From contig JAITYX010000022.1 in the NCBI GenBank assembly GCA_021018815.1, positions 62,001-126,000 on the forward strand: 64,000 nucleotides of DNA, given 5' to 3'. A program made the position numbers and the translations under genes. Of this stretch, positions 1 to 11,660 are shown in pieces. Position 1 is the first letter of the stretch. Every line of letters starts with the position of its first letter. The notes under the pieces are model-generated. The model worked only from the letters and a program-made list of their open reading frames with translations. It was not told the DNA's origin and did no database searches. The stretch comes from Talinum fruticosum (taxonomy: Eukaryota; Streptophyta; Magnoliopsida; Caryophyllales; Talinaceae).

Positions 1-515
1 GACATGAAAAACAGCTTCAAGGATGTATTACTGGCCCTGCAAATTACCAGAACCTTTTTCTGCGTGCCTGGGCTCCCGAAAAGAAAGGTATATGTTTGAT
101 GGTATTAGTAGCCATTTCATCCTCTTAAGCCGCACTTTTAAACCATGTACCAGGGTATTACACGACATGAAAACACACTACAAAGCAATACTCTTCTGAG
201 TTCTGACTACACTATTGACATAATATCAAGCCTCGTTGTGAAAGATGTGTGAATCAGTTCCCAAAAGCAACCAAGAGATCAAGTAACTTTGTTTGTTTAC
301 ACAATTTTAAGGATTGCAAGAATGTTATTAACTGTAGTAGAACATAAAGCAATGGCATACATATGTCTGAAACTAATCTTTAAGGGAACGTAATCATGGA
401 TTCATGAATACTTTGAAAATATTCACAGGACATCTACAGTTCGCACATTTTGATGTTATATGAATCGGCCCTCTTAGGATAAACTAGACACCAACCAGAT
501 AAACTAGATACCAAC
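1..515. other. Left edge: probable intron of the HAD gene
   Basis: No exon could be supported here on either strand. The HAD hydrolase gene on the minus strand has a splice donor just inside 516, and its next expected exon (the segment that follows the conserved TSGELTHQ block) is not found between 1 and 515. The region is therefore read as intron, with the rest of the gene beyond the left edge. A 28-codon open stretch on the plus strand at 3-86 ends at a possible donor, but it is too short to support a gene. Confidence 0.5.
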
Positions 516-1853
516 CTTTTGAGATACTGATGTGTCAATTCTCCACTAGTTATGATGCCTGCAAAGTGAGAAGGATCAAATCCCATGCTTTTCATTTTCT
601 CGACTGTCACAGATGTTCGTCTCGAGGAATTACTTATAATCACCATCTTAGCTCCAGATTTTGCTAAGTTTTCCACTGTTACAAAACAAGGAAAATCGAG
701 AATAAGGAGAACACCATGCCAGCAGGAACGACCACATAGATCAATACAAATCTTAGGTACACCAAAAGAAACAAATCATGACATACATGCTGAAATAGCT
801 CCTGGGTATGGATTTTTCCCATCATGTAAAACTCCAAACTGGTCCAACAACCATGCCTGTGGATACAGCAACAGACGACAAATTCTTAAACCAAGCATCG
901 AAACTTTTCGCTTGCAGTAATATGTGTAAATAGAACTGCTGCACAAGAGGCACTATGTTGACGTTTTCAGCTTGGTTATATCCTAGTACAATATAAAGGG
1001 GAGGGAGGAATCGAACTTGACACTTAAATGTATCCAATACCTTAGCAAAACTTGATTATATATAATAGCCCATAGATTCCCAGAAAGCATACTGTATCCA
1101 ATACCCAGATATTGAAAAGGAACTTGAAATATAAGGTAGTACACAATACAAAATTCTGGTAGTCTTATAATTAAGCATTCAAAGACAGTGACATTTATAA
1201 ATAAAAGTTTTATATATATGATCGGCCATAAATAGAGAGTAATTAAAAAAAGAAAATTTTCATAAGAAAGAAAAGAACCCACTTCATTTCTCAAGTAAAT
1301 TTATGAGCTACCAAAACTTATTTTAGGGCCGACTAATCGATTCCAATAAAAAAAACTATTTATGAGTTTCTAACTTTTTCTTGTATAGTGTGGACCTCTG
1401 CAATGTTTTTTAACCCTATACTATTAAAATTAATTTTGAAGTACCTTTACATAAATATATTGTCATATTTTAATTCTAAAATGACCATCATGCCCTCCTT
1501 GTTTAACCCATCTTTTTTTTTTTTTTTTGAGGGGATTATTTTACCCATCTTGGATTAGTAAGTATACCAAGGTAAAACTTAAATCCATTTAAATGGCAAC
1601 AATTAACAATACAATGCCCAGTTGAGAATTGATCGATTAATGGGGTGCCCATATGACAAATGCAATACAAACTCATCTTTGTGATATATACTCTAGAACT
1701 ATTTGAAATAAAGTCTATGAAACGACGAAGTAAATGATTTGAGACAGATTGAAGGACCTTAAAACGACGAGTTTCAACAAGGTCTTGAATGCCAGTGGAA
1801 ACCTGGAAGAGCTGAGCATCTTTAGTTGAAACAGCGCAATTGGGCATCGCCAT
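516..1853 (-). CDS. HAD-superfamily class IIA hydrolase, 5' half only
   Basis: Three exons join in phase: 1758-1853, 787-856 and 516-675. Exon 1 starts at ATG 1853 (MAMPNCAVST) and ends in ETRRFK at a GT donor. Exon 2 gives AWLLDQFGVLHDG, carrying the HAD motif I aspartate. Exon 3 gives ENLAKSGAK, the motif II segment VIISNSSRR, and TSGELTHQYLK before a donor. This order matches the plant members of the TIGR01459 type of HAD-IIA proteins (such as Arabidopsis At5g10460), usually about 300 residues. The family cleaves small phosphorylated compounds, but the physiological substrate is not known to me. Motifs III and IV and the cap domain must lie left of position 1, so completeness cannot be judged. 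An upstream ATG in the same frame exists, but 1853 fits the family start better. Confidence 0.82.
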
Positions 1854-2027
1854 CTTCGACAGAGAGAGAGACAGAGTTGTGTATGTTTGACTGTTAGGGG
1901 GAGGGGAGGGGGTCAATTATATAAGCTCCACTCCATGTTAGCAAACTACTTTTTCAAAATTATATACTCTTAGTGCGAATCTCATTCTTATTAAAAAATT
2001 GAAGAAATTTTCACACATGACATAGAC

Positions 2028-2069
<42 letters not shown>
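2028..2069. repeat. (AAT)14 microsatellite
   Basis: Fourteen uninterrupted AAT units lie between the HAD gene and the small plastid-protein gene. This is a likely polymorphic marker, with no sign of function. Confidence 0.95.
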
Positions 2070-2186
2070 TGATCATTTTGTGGATTATTATATTATTTAG
2101 GTGTTGGCTCAAATGTTTACAAGTTTGCCCTTGACAAACTCAAGCAAACAATAATGCTTGCTTAGCTATTAAAATTGAGTCATTGG

Positions 2187-3719
2187 CTATTCCTGTGGAA
2201 TTGGTTTTCCTCTGGCTCTTGCCTCCGCTATGGCTTGTTTCATAGCTTCCTTCCTCCTCTTGCTCGCTAGAACTTTGGCTTGAACTCCGCTTATATTTGG
2301 ATCCTTTCTCTCTTCCGGTGGCGGTGGTGGCGGCCGCCTTGCACCCGCCCATGCATTTTTGTCACCCGTGTTTAATCCTAAAAGAGCACCTGTTATTGCC
2401 AAACCGATAATGTTCCTGCATCCGAAATATAGTTATATTAGATATTAAGTACTTTAACTGATAAATCAAACAATCTAATAATATGATACTACTACTACGG
2501 ACATGTCTTTAATCCCCCTTTTACCAATCCAACAAAACAAAAGAATGATTCTTAAATAATACTACCATAATTTTAAAATTGTACTTAACCTTTAGCATAT
2601 CTTATTCCTAAATTAAATTATAAATAGTTTATCTATATTTCCCGATTTGAAATAAAGTTGCATAGGACAAAAATATTTTGATCAAACTTTTGTATTGTTC
2701 AAATTGTTCCAAATTGGCTTAACCCGAAGCATTAATTTGCCACATAATATATCATGTTACAATCAAGAAAAATAACAAATAACATCACCGTTCTTCCATT
2801 CACTATATTTTGTTTCTACACTGTATCATACTCTCTCCGTTTTAAAATTTATGTTGTTTTAAGGTTATGTAAAAATAACAAGGAAACACAAAATTCATGA
2901 TAAATTTTGTATTAAAAGACCTAATTGCCTCTATATTTTATTGAAAATGAAGAAAATTAATGAAAAACAACAAAAGAAATAAGACCATTAATAAGGATAA
3001 AATTGATAACCTAATAATTAATATGTTATTGAAATTATAAAATAACAAGTATTATCAAACGACAAAAGTTAGTTAAAGTATCATATATTATGAAACGGAA
3101 ATGGTATATTAGTTATCACATGATAAACAAAAATATAAATTTAACATTGCGTGTGTCACTTGAGACATCAAGCATAGTACATTCCAAGGAATAAAAACAA
3201 TTTCTAGAGTGTTGCCTCATGTAAAAGAGAGTCAAAAGATAATATACAACCTACATTTGAAAAAACATCAACAGCGTGGTTGTTCATCAAAATGTGACAG
3301 ACTTATTCGTTACTCCATCGTCTTAAAATACTTATCGCTTAATATTATGAGAAAATACAAAATTCATGACAAAATTTATATTGAAAATGAAGAAAATTAA
3401 TGAAAAAAGGAGATAAAAAAGCAATTAATAAGAAAAAAATTGATAAAATAGTTATTAATACGTCATTAGAGTTGTGAAATGAAAAACATTAATTAAAGTG
3501 ACATTTATTATGAAATGAAAGGAGTATAATACCGGAGTTAAAGTACCTGCGTTGGATACTGATTGAGGCCTTTTGGGAAGGCGAAGAAGCGTGCAAATCC
3601 AAAGAGGGTGTGGGTGCTTTGGCATTGGAAGAAGGCTTGAAGGAAGCTAATTGCGATCTTGTTGTTATGGAGGTGGGAATGGATGTAGCACGCAATGTGG
3701 TCATGGGCATGGCTTCCAT
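2187..3719 (-). CDS. Small probable plastid-targeted protein, one predicted membrane helix
   Basis: There are two exons, 3547-3719 and 2187-2415, joined in phase (57 codons plus two bases, then one base plus 75 codons and stop), giving 133 residues. The N-terminal 50 or so residues are rich in Ser, Thr, Ala and Lys with few acids (MEAMPMTTLRATS), as in chloroplast transit peptides. Exon 2 opens with a short hydrophobic stretch (NIIGLAITGALLGL), then a proline run (ARRPPPPPPEE) and a basic, probably helical tail (KVLASKRRKEAMKQAIAEAR). That layout suggests one thylakoid-membrane or signal helix with a charged soluble tail. I do not recognise the family with confidence. Some plant proteins of this size are labelled photosystem-associated, but no motif here proves it. 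The 1.1 kb intron contains two related MITEs. Confidence 0.75.
2831..3104. mobile_element. Stowaway-like MITE, copy 1
   Basis: The left end reads TA-CTCTCTCCGTTTTAAAAT and the right end, reverse-complemented, reads TA-CCATTTCCGTTTCATAAT. Both flanks are TA, the Stowaway (Tc1/mariner) target. The interior is AT-rich and non-coding. It lies in the intron of the small plastid-protein gene and shares its interior with the copy at 3313-3524. Confidence 0.65.
3313..3524. mobile_element. Stowaway-like MITE, copy 2
   Basis: The left end is TA-CTCCATCGTCTTAAAATA and the right end, reverse-complemented, is TA-CTCCTTTCATTTCATAAT, flanked by TA on both sides. The interior shares the segments AAAATTCATGA, TGAAAATGAAGAAAATTAAT and a TTATGAAA end with the copy at 2831-3104 in the same orientation, so the two belong to one family. 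The right end lies 22 bp from the splice donor at 3546. Confidence 0.65.
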
Positions 3720-4700
3720 TAAACACCCTCCTTGGAAGATTGGAGCCTCAAAATCAAAGGAATGGTGACCCTTTTTCCCTTGTGCTCGATGGTTAATTTT
3801 CCCTTTCTTTTTCCTCACTGAAATCAGAAAAAAATAATATGGATGGATATGCATGAAATTTTTGATATGAGTAGATGGACATCTTTCATTGGTTCACATG
3901 AGATAAGGCTTAATATTACGTGGACCAATTGCCATTTGGAGGACTTCCATTCTTTATTCTTTTTCTTTTTATTTATTTTTTGTGTAATTTTAGGAAAATA
4001 TGGCTGCTTGCTTCAGTTTTGGTAATAAAATTAATTTCGACGTTAATATATACTCCAACAACTTGAACAATTAACTTATATGCAAAATTAGCGACCCATG
4101 TGAGCCGCTAAATTATATAAAGAGTTAATTTAATTATATAATCCTTCAAACGTGTGGATTCCCCTACCGACCAAATAAAGCCTAATACAGGATTAAGGAA
4201 TGGTTAAGCTGGTCCTCCCAAAACAAAATATAAAAAAAAAAAAAAAAATCATTGAGTTGATACTATTCTTTCCTCCGCTTTTCACTCATCTTGCTTTGGT
4301 TTTTTGTATTCCCGATCGAATTTTGACTCATTTTTCAGATGGCCACAAAAACAAAAGTAATAATATATACCAAAGATGCTAATGAAAAATAAAAATAAAA
4401 TAAAATAAATATAAAAAATAAATAATTCGAGACGACCTCCACTTTTCACTCATTTTCAGATGGCTGACCAGAACTATAATCTTTTACATCAAAATAGACA
4501 CTAGCGAGAGTCACAAGTAGAAAACACTCTCGACTCTTGTTGATGATCAAAATTCAAAGCTGTGCTCAACTAATAAGGCGTACTACTTTGGCAAACAAAC
4601 TCAAAAACCCACGTTTCCTTCTTCTAATCAAGAAAATAAACAGAATACTAGTACCAAAGATTAAGGCTCAATCCTCAACACACAAACCTACATCTGAATT
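3720..4700. other. Intergenic spacer between the plastid-protein gene and CCT2
   Basis: This holds the 5' flank of the small plastid-protein gene and the 3' flank of CCT2, both minus-strand. An A-run lies near 4232-4247 and an AT-rich AAAAT-type low-complexity patch near 4385-4425. No coding potential or clear transposon end was seen. Confidence 0.6.
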
Positions 4701-7700
4701 TCACATTCTATCCTCTCTCCTCCTGGGTGCACATTTGATGATTTCATCAACCCTAAGAAGCCCTTCAGCTGCCTCTATTGCAGACAGCAGCACAGCCTGC
4801 TTCACCTTGAACGACTCCGAGATCCCCAGTGCTGCCATGTCTCCAACCTACACTCATTATTCAAACACATCACAACCTGTCTCATTTGAACGCCATAAAG
4901 AAAGCAGTTGACACATCTAAATTCTATTCAGTTAAAGTCAAAGTTTGGCTTACAAATTAGTAGGATAACTGTGGTCTATAGACCCTTTAGACACAAGTTG
5001 GGGATTAGTCTTCGGGGTGAATGTGTCATTTGGGTCATGTTAATTTCGGATCGAGTCATGTTCGGGTTAATATGATTCCGTTTAGTTTCAATTCAGATTG
5101 ACTTTTGGTTGGTTGATATTTGGTCCAATAAGCTCGTCTTGTAAAAAATGCAACTTTAGAGGAAAGGGTCTTGGGTCGGGATGGGTCAATTTTGGTTTCT
5201 AGTCCTTCTGGTTAACTGTTTCTGGTGTCGGGTCAGGTAAGAGTTTGGGTCATTCAGCTTGGCTCAGGCCAGTTTTGCAGCTCTAGACACAAGCTCCCTC
5301 TTTTTCCTTTTGTTCAATTGTTCCTGACTGAAAACACCCTTTCCCGCAGGAAAAGCTCAGCCCCAGCCCAGGGCTACAATATAATAGCTGGTTTTGGTTC
5401 ATATCAAGCTCAGACTTGGTCAGGATTGCTTTGCTAGGTCAGTGCAATTGACAAGCCGAATGTTCAAGCACATCTACTTCACAACAGTAGAAGTGAACAG
5501 ACTACAACCTACATCAAAGTCTCAACTATAAGGATAAGAAAGCTACTCACAGTTCCAGTTATCACATCTATTCCAGCAGTACTGTTTTCCTTGTGGTGCT
5601 CAGCACGGAGCTTTGAGATCAGTTCAGCACTGTCCAAACCAGCATTGTCTGCAATGATAGTAGGTATTGCCTGGAGAGCTCTTGAGAAAGCCTCAATGGC
5701 ATGAGATTTTTTCCCTGGAGTCTTTCTAGCCAATTCATCCACCTCCTTCATCATCACCATTTCGGGCCACCCACCACCAAGCAAAACCCTACTGTCATTC
5801 ACTGTCTGAGATAGCACACATAGGGCATCATGCAAAGACCTTTCAGCTTCGTCAAGCACATGCTCACTACAAACAGACATGGAGTGTCAACTCTTAGAGA
5901 CATGTACATAGCTAGTTTCATAAGAGAGATATCAGAAACAAGGAGTGTAAACTCCAGAATATTTGTTATTGTGAAATATACAATGAATAATATCACTAAC
6001 AGTAACATTTGTAACAGATCATGTCAACTCATAGCAGCTATAACAGCTACAACAGCTTATCATAAGACCTCTAACAGCTAATTACAGCTCTAACAGCAAG
6101 GCCCTTAGAGAAATCAGAAAAGAAAACTACAGAAATGCAACAATGAGAAATGATTGTATCTTCATTAAATCAGCCATTAAAGGTCCAATAACAATAGACC
6201 CCCTGTGGGCCAAGCACTACATCATAATACCACTACTCCTGCAGGTTTTGCTGAAATTGTCTCTGCTCTTGGAATTTGTTGATTAATAACAACACTTCAT
6301 AACAAAGCAATCAATTAATAATAAGTCTAGCCAACAACTTTTTGCAACGTGAACTCAACAAGCTAGCAAACCAAATTTTGTCTAATTGAAAGATGTGCAC
6401 TAAAAGCTATTGATAGGCCATGGAAAGTCTCTTTCTGAAAGGTAAACTTTATAATCATAGATGGATAAAGGTATACACAAAATGCAAATGGGAAAACTGA
6501 AAACATGGAGAAAATACTACAAATAATAAAATGAACAGATCAGTGTCACTAAATCTGAGAGTACCTGGCACCTCGCAATACTATTGTGCATGCTTGCCCC
6601 ATTGCAACACCAGAGAAATGGATCAACTTATCTTCACCAATCATAATTTCCTCAATCAACTTACAATGTCCAAGCTTCACTGATTCAGGATTGTCAAATG
6701 TTGATGCAATCTCACCACCTGTCACTAGTGCAAGGCGTTCAATACCATCAAAATCAGCATGCTCAATGGCAAGGATCCCAGCATCAGCAAATAATTCCTC
6801 TGGGAAATTATAGATCAACTGCCTATTGACAAAACAGTTAATGCCATGGGCTATAATCTTCTTCACTTTCTCTCTCATCTTGTCCTTTTCTGCTGCCTCA
6901 ATCTCCGCAACCTTAGCCATTGAATCAACACGGACACGTGCACCATAAATCTTTACTTTATCTGTGTCCATAGCAGTGTTAGCAATCAAAATTTTTGCAT
7001 TCTCAATACGCTCGGTTGCCCAACACCAATCTTCTTGTCCAAAATAAATCTGTAAGAGGCAACAATTTCTTGAAGGTCAACTATCTCGAAAAATATTAGT
7101 GCAAATCAAACCAGCCATCAAGTGCTTGAGTTGATAAACAATTTGTAGTGAAACGGCAATAACATACATACATGCAAGTCTCTTCATAAATGTCAAGTGT
7201 GCCAACAATAGCGAAAAAACAAGTCATGAATGAAATTACACGAAGGTAAGCACCCATATATCAAACAATTTTTTGACAAAATAGACCCACCCTTCATCTA
7301 AAAATGAATCTCTCAATGAACCTCCAGGCTTCTTGATAATTTGAATGGCCTCCAAGTTTGTGCTGCCCTGTAAATTTTCAAGACAATCAAATAAGAAAAA
7401 TGAAGCCATAGAGCAAAACTTGAGAGTAATCCTAAATTCAACAAGAGCCCAAGTAAATTAGGACATAAAAAACCCCAACCCTCCGCACACGTGTTAATTA
7501 ACAGATCCTAGGTCTGCAAAATTTGTGTTTCAACAACTCTACTGGTAAGGCATTGCCTAGATATTGCAATGAATCAAACATGTTTTTTCTTTTCTTAAAC
7601 AATGTTAGCCTCTGCTAATTCAATCCAAACATTACGTACAGAAGATCTATAACACTAAAGACAAATGTGTCTGAAACACGGAAGCTTTTCTACTTTCCTT

Positions 7701-10700
7701 TGCTGAACGAATACATGAATAAAGGTAACAGAAAAAACACTGAAACATATACAGAGAGCCAATAGGCTCAATTGAAAAGTTTTCCTGTGGAAATCTAATT
7801 TATGCAAAAGGAACCCACCCAAAGAGATACACAGCTATTGGGACCTGACTAGAAAGCCCTGAAGAAGGTACCTCTTAATATATCATGCCATTTGAATTGA
7901 ACTATTGCTTCAAAAATTCAATTTGTAAAATTTTCTTCAAAATACCAACTTACTCTGCCTGATGCTAAGTGGCAAAAGTAGTTGGTTTGGTGCTCTGATC
8001 TCTCACTAGTCACTACTAATCAAAGCAGTTTTCCATCAAAGAAGCTCAATAAAGACCACCAAACTCCCAAATTCTGAATTCTTACAAAATGCGTTATGAA
8101 TCAAATGCTTGTACAATAGCCAAAGGAATACCATGAAAGCACAAAGAAATGCACATTGTTAACAGTATCATCATTTCAAAGAATCTAAAGCAAAAGGCAC
8201 ATATGCTTTTTACCTTCAGCCTCATTACTGCATCCACCGCCATATTGGCAAAGTGTTCCTTGTCTTGGGACAATATTTTTGAACTCAAAGTAGTCATCGC
8301 AATGTTCATCAAGTCTGACCTAAATTTATCTGCATTATGCAGGTTGTAATTCATCAAAGAGAAATCATGCAGCACATCCAAAGAAATATTAAAAAGTGCA
8401 TAATCGATAATCAGTACCAGCATCTTGCCCATTGTCGACAACCTTCTTTAACAAGGCAGCATGAGCACATTCAGCTGCCATCCTATAACCTGAAAGGGGG
8501 ACAAACGATAAAAAGATTAAATACAGGTGTACATATGACTCAGATAATGGAAGGTTTGCAATAAGAAAAGTCATATGATTTGTTACCGGAATAAGAAACA
8601 TAGAAAGTCAGCAAACATAAGATTCTTTCAGTCATAACATACACAAACCAAAACAGACACGAAGACCTAAAAGATAAGATAATTACCAAATTGTAAAAAA
8701 AAATAGGAAAATTGTTTTGCAAGAAGACAATCTTCAGAATCCCTTACATTTCATGAGCAAAAATGGTCACCCTGATCTAATTTACCCAACCCAATAACCC
8801 AATCCAAACCCACCAAAAATTCTATGGTTTTGGACTGATTGATGACTGAAAATCTGAACTGTCTCACCCCAAAAATCCTGCGTAACAATCAAGGTTGGCC
8901 TGTCTGAGTAAGACCCTTTTTATAAAAAAGTGCTTTCAATTAGCAATTCGATGACTAGCTATCAGATGAATATATAATTTTTCTCTCTTTAAAATTTTGT
9001 AATGTTCATAAATATGATCCAAAGGCCAATGAATCTCAGGTTTTGAACTGGGGGAGGGGGCATCATATTTCGAATTTAATAATTATGTACGTTCTCATCA
9101 TATCGATCATGGTTCTGTAAACCACATCTTTTTTTTATTTACTTGTTTTTTCCAATCATAATATTTACTAGTAGGAGCAAGAAACAAAATTGCACTCCTA
9201 ATGCAACAGATTGAGCAAAACCTTCAGGTTTATGCTTTGGCACTTTTAAATCCTACTCTGAAATATACCCAATCCAACCCATATTTAACATACCCAAAAT
9301 ACAACTGACCTGTATTTTTACCTCTCCCCCTCCCCCAAACCAAAAAAAAAACTTCCTAATTACTACTCAATCATGCTACGTACGCCACAATCTATCATAG
9401 GTGAAAATTCTACTTGCTCGGCCCCAAAAATATCTCTAAACTTAAAGGATGCTCTTTAGGATAGTTCTTAAAAAAAATACTTGACAAAGAGCATGGCTGG
9501 CTTGCTACATTCTAATTTTTGCTCTAACTATTTATCCCTTTTAGCATCTCATCATTGCAGGGAAAAAAAAGGTGAGAAATTGAACCAAAATGACAAGACA
9601 AGATCAAGACACTATATATTTATCAGTCAACCCAAATATAATAAAAAGAAGTTTACAAGAAATGCAGATGGCCAGGTAAAGCCTCTTTCCAGCCAATTAA
9701 TTAGGATAGATGATTGGCAAGGAGTTTGGATGATTAATAGCTCTTACCAGTTAAGATGCTTCAAAGGCTATAAGATTGTAATTATGGTGTTCTGTTAATA
9801 TTTCCAGCCAAATGAAAAGGAAGTAAAATGGCAGTGGGACACACATGCAACCAAACCAAAGAAGCATCACATCTTTAACCACAGACCTGAAATTATAGTC
9901 ATGGGATGAATCTTCATCGCTACCAGCTTTTCAGCCTCTCTTAACAGCTCTCCAGCCAAAACAACAACAGATGTTGTCCCATCACCAACTTCATCGTCTT
10001 GAGTCTTTGAAATTTCTAAGCTCAAATTAAGGATGGCATGTGGAAAAGAAAAACACAAATCCTCTGACTCAACAAAAACTTTATCTCACCCTCTTTTCAT
10101 ATAATAATTATTTTAATAAGAAAATGGCACAAGCTATGATATTCTTTGAAGGCAGCATATTTGAATTCCAGTCCAAACAATGCCATTGCAGCATCAACTT
10201 TTTCAGAGAAACAAAAACCATTTCAAGGATACCAATAAGGACTTTGGCAGCTGGATTATCAATATGAAGGGATTTCAAGATTGTAGCTCCATCATTTGTC
10301 ACTGTAACATTATGGCCACGACCAGTAGATTGCAAGATCTTGTCCTGTGAAAAAATATAGCAGCAGTTCATATGACATGTCAAGTGAAATGTGGCAACAA
10401 ATTGGATCAAATTCAAGCATGCTTGAAATTCAAAAGCTGAGGTTTGGAGATTCAAGAGAACATACCATTCCCTTTGGTCCCAATGTTGTCTTGATTAGGT
10501 CCGTAATTGCAATGGCACCAACAAATGTTGCCTAGTATAGAATACCAAATACCATCAGAGAAGATTGATCACCCAAAAAAGTAACATATCCAAATCAAAC
10601 TATTGCGAAGTAATTCGGCAGATAAATGCCCATTTGACTATATAATGTTAGCCACAGTGTTGTGGCTAAAAAGTAATGCATTAGTAGAACAGGAATAGAA

Positions 10701-11289
10701 GTGTCCTTTTATTAAAAATACGCATCAAAACATCAGTGTGTTACCAAAAGGACAACAGCCGAAAAAGTAACTAGCATACACTGGAATTAAGGGATAACCT
10801 CAGTAACCTAACAAGGAACTAGCATACACAGTGATTAAAAAATAAGCACAACAAACCAACAAGGAAGTAGCATACACTGTAATTAACGAGCATATATCAA
10901 CCTATCCATCAACAATAATAGCATCAAAAGCACAATGAATATGAGTGATGATTCAATTTAACTCTACAAAAGATAAGAGCGATAAGCATACCCAATTAGA
11001 GAGTAAAATAAGAAACAAAATTATATTAAAAAATGCAAAGTAGCAATCTTGATGAGTTTACTCGTTCAGCAAAAAGGCTAAAACTTAATCTGAGAAAACA
11101 AGAGACTCACCATCCTGGCACGATCTCCCTTTTCCTCGGAAGCTTCATCTTTCAAGATTCTATCAACCTAATCATAAAATCCAAATCACAAAACCCTAAA
11201 TCATACACTATATTAAGCTCAAATTACATCTCACAAAACTAGGGCAACGACATTTCAGCAGAACAAAAATACCCAGAACATACCGCCAT
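4701..11289 (-). CDS. CCT2: T-complex protein 1 subunit beta (CCT2 chaperonin), with a 1-bp frameshift
   Basis: This is a subunit of the cytosolic CCT/TRiC chaperonin, which folds actin, tubulin and other proteins using ATP. Eleven coding exons were traced: 11284-11289, 11111-11167, 10466-10531, 10233-10344, 9887-10015, 8418-8489, 8214-8329, 7291-7367, 6565-7049, 5551-5866 and 4701-4847. Landmarks in order are [29 protein letters not shown], the ATPase motif [60 protein letters not shown] and the [10 protein letters not shown] end. All introns are GT-AG and phases agree except within 6565-7049. That exon is 485 nt and needs 486, because one base is missing near 7011-7013 in the conserved QPKRIENA segment. 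Adding that base gives 527 residues, the same length as the Arabidopsis protein. Everything else looks functional, so an assembly error is more likely than a pseudogene. Confidence 0.95.
4960..5450. repeat. Probable dispersed repeat in the last CCT2 intron
   Basis: The intron between 4848 and 5550 holds a long stretch rich in GGGTCA-, GGTTC- and GTCGGGTC-like words. Similar word use appears near 28.5 kb, 51.0 kb and 62.95-63.2 kb. I could not define its ends or any target duplication, so it is called only as an anonymous repeat. Confidence 0.35.
10764..10888. repeat. Three imperfect tandem units in a CCT2 intron
   Basis: A segment resembling AAGGAACTAGCATACAC followed by TG and ATTAA occurs three times at a spacing of about 47-48 bp inside the intron 10532-11110. 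Nothing suggests a function. Confidence 0.7.
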
Positions 11290-11660
11290 TTTAGAAGACT
11301 AAATGGAACTTAAAAAGCTCCTACAAAGAAGAACCACAACAGCACATCAGATGCACCAAATTAAAATAACGAAGAGAATATACCAACGAATGTAACAGAG
11401 AGAGTGAATCGGAAGTGCTCGGCCTAGAAACCCTTCACAGAGTTCCGAAGCAACACATTTAAGCTAGATCGCGGCAAGACAGAGACAGAGAGAGAGATAG
11501 AGTTACCGGAAGAGAGAGCGAGGAGAGAGACTGCCGGCGGAGAAGAGTGTAGAAGCCGAAGAAGGTTGAGAGAGAGAGTGAGAGGAGAGAAGGTTTTGAG
11601 TGAGAAAGAAGGGGGAGGTGAGGGAAGGGTTTTGCTGTTTCGAGCCACAAAGCGTAATAA
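11290..11660 (-). promoter_or_regulatory. CCT2 5' UTR and proximal promoter region
   Basis: On the minus strand the 370 bp upstream of the CCT2 start codon are pyrimidine-rich, with CT runs at about 11478-11600, a common pattern in plant housekeeping leaders. Possible donors occur on the minus strand near 11388 (GTATATTC) and 11507 (GTAACTC), so a 5' UTR intron is possible. No convincing TATA box was seen. The overlapping short ORFs of Ser, Leu and Arg repeats come from the CT tract and are not genes. Confidence 0.5.

Noticed and set aside
3..86. Plus-strand open stretch beginning HEKQLQGCITGP and ending at a possible donor
   Set aside because: Only 28 codons and no recognised family. An open stretch of this length is common by chance, and it lies where an intron of the minus-strand HAD gene is expected.
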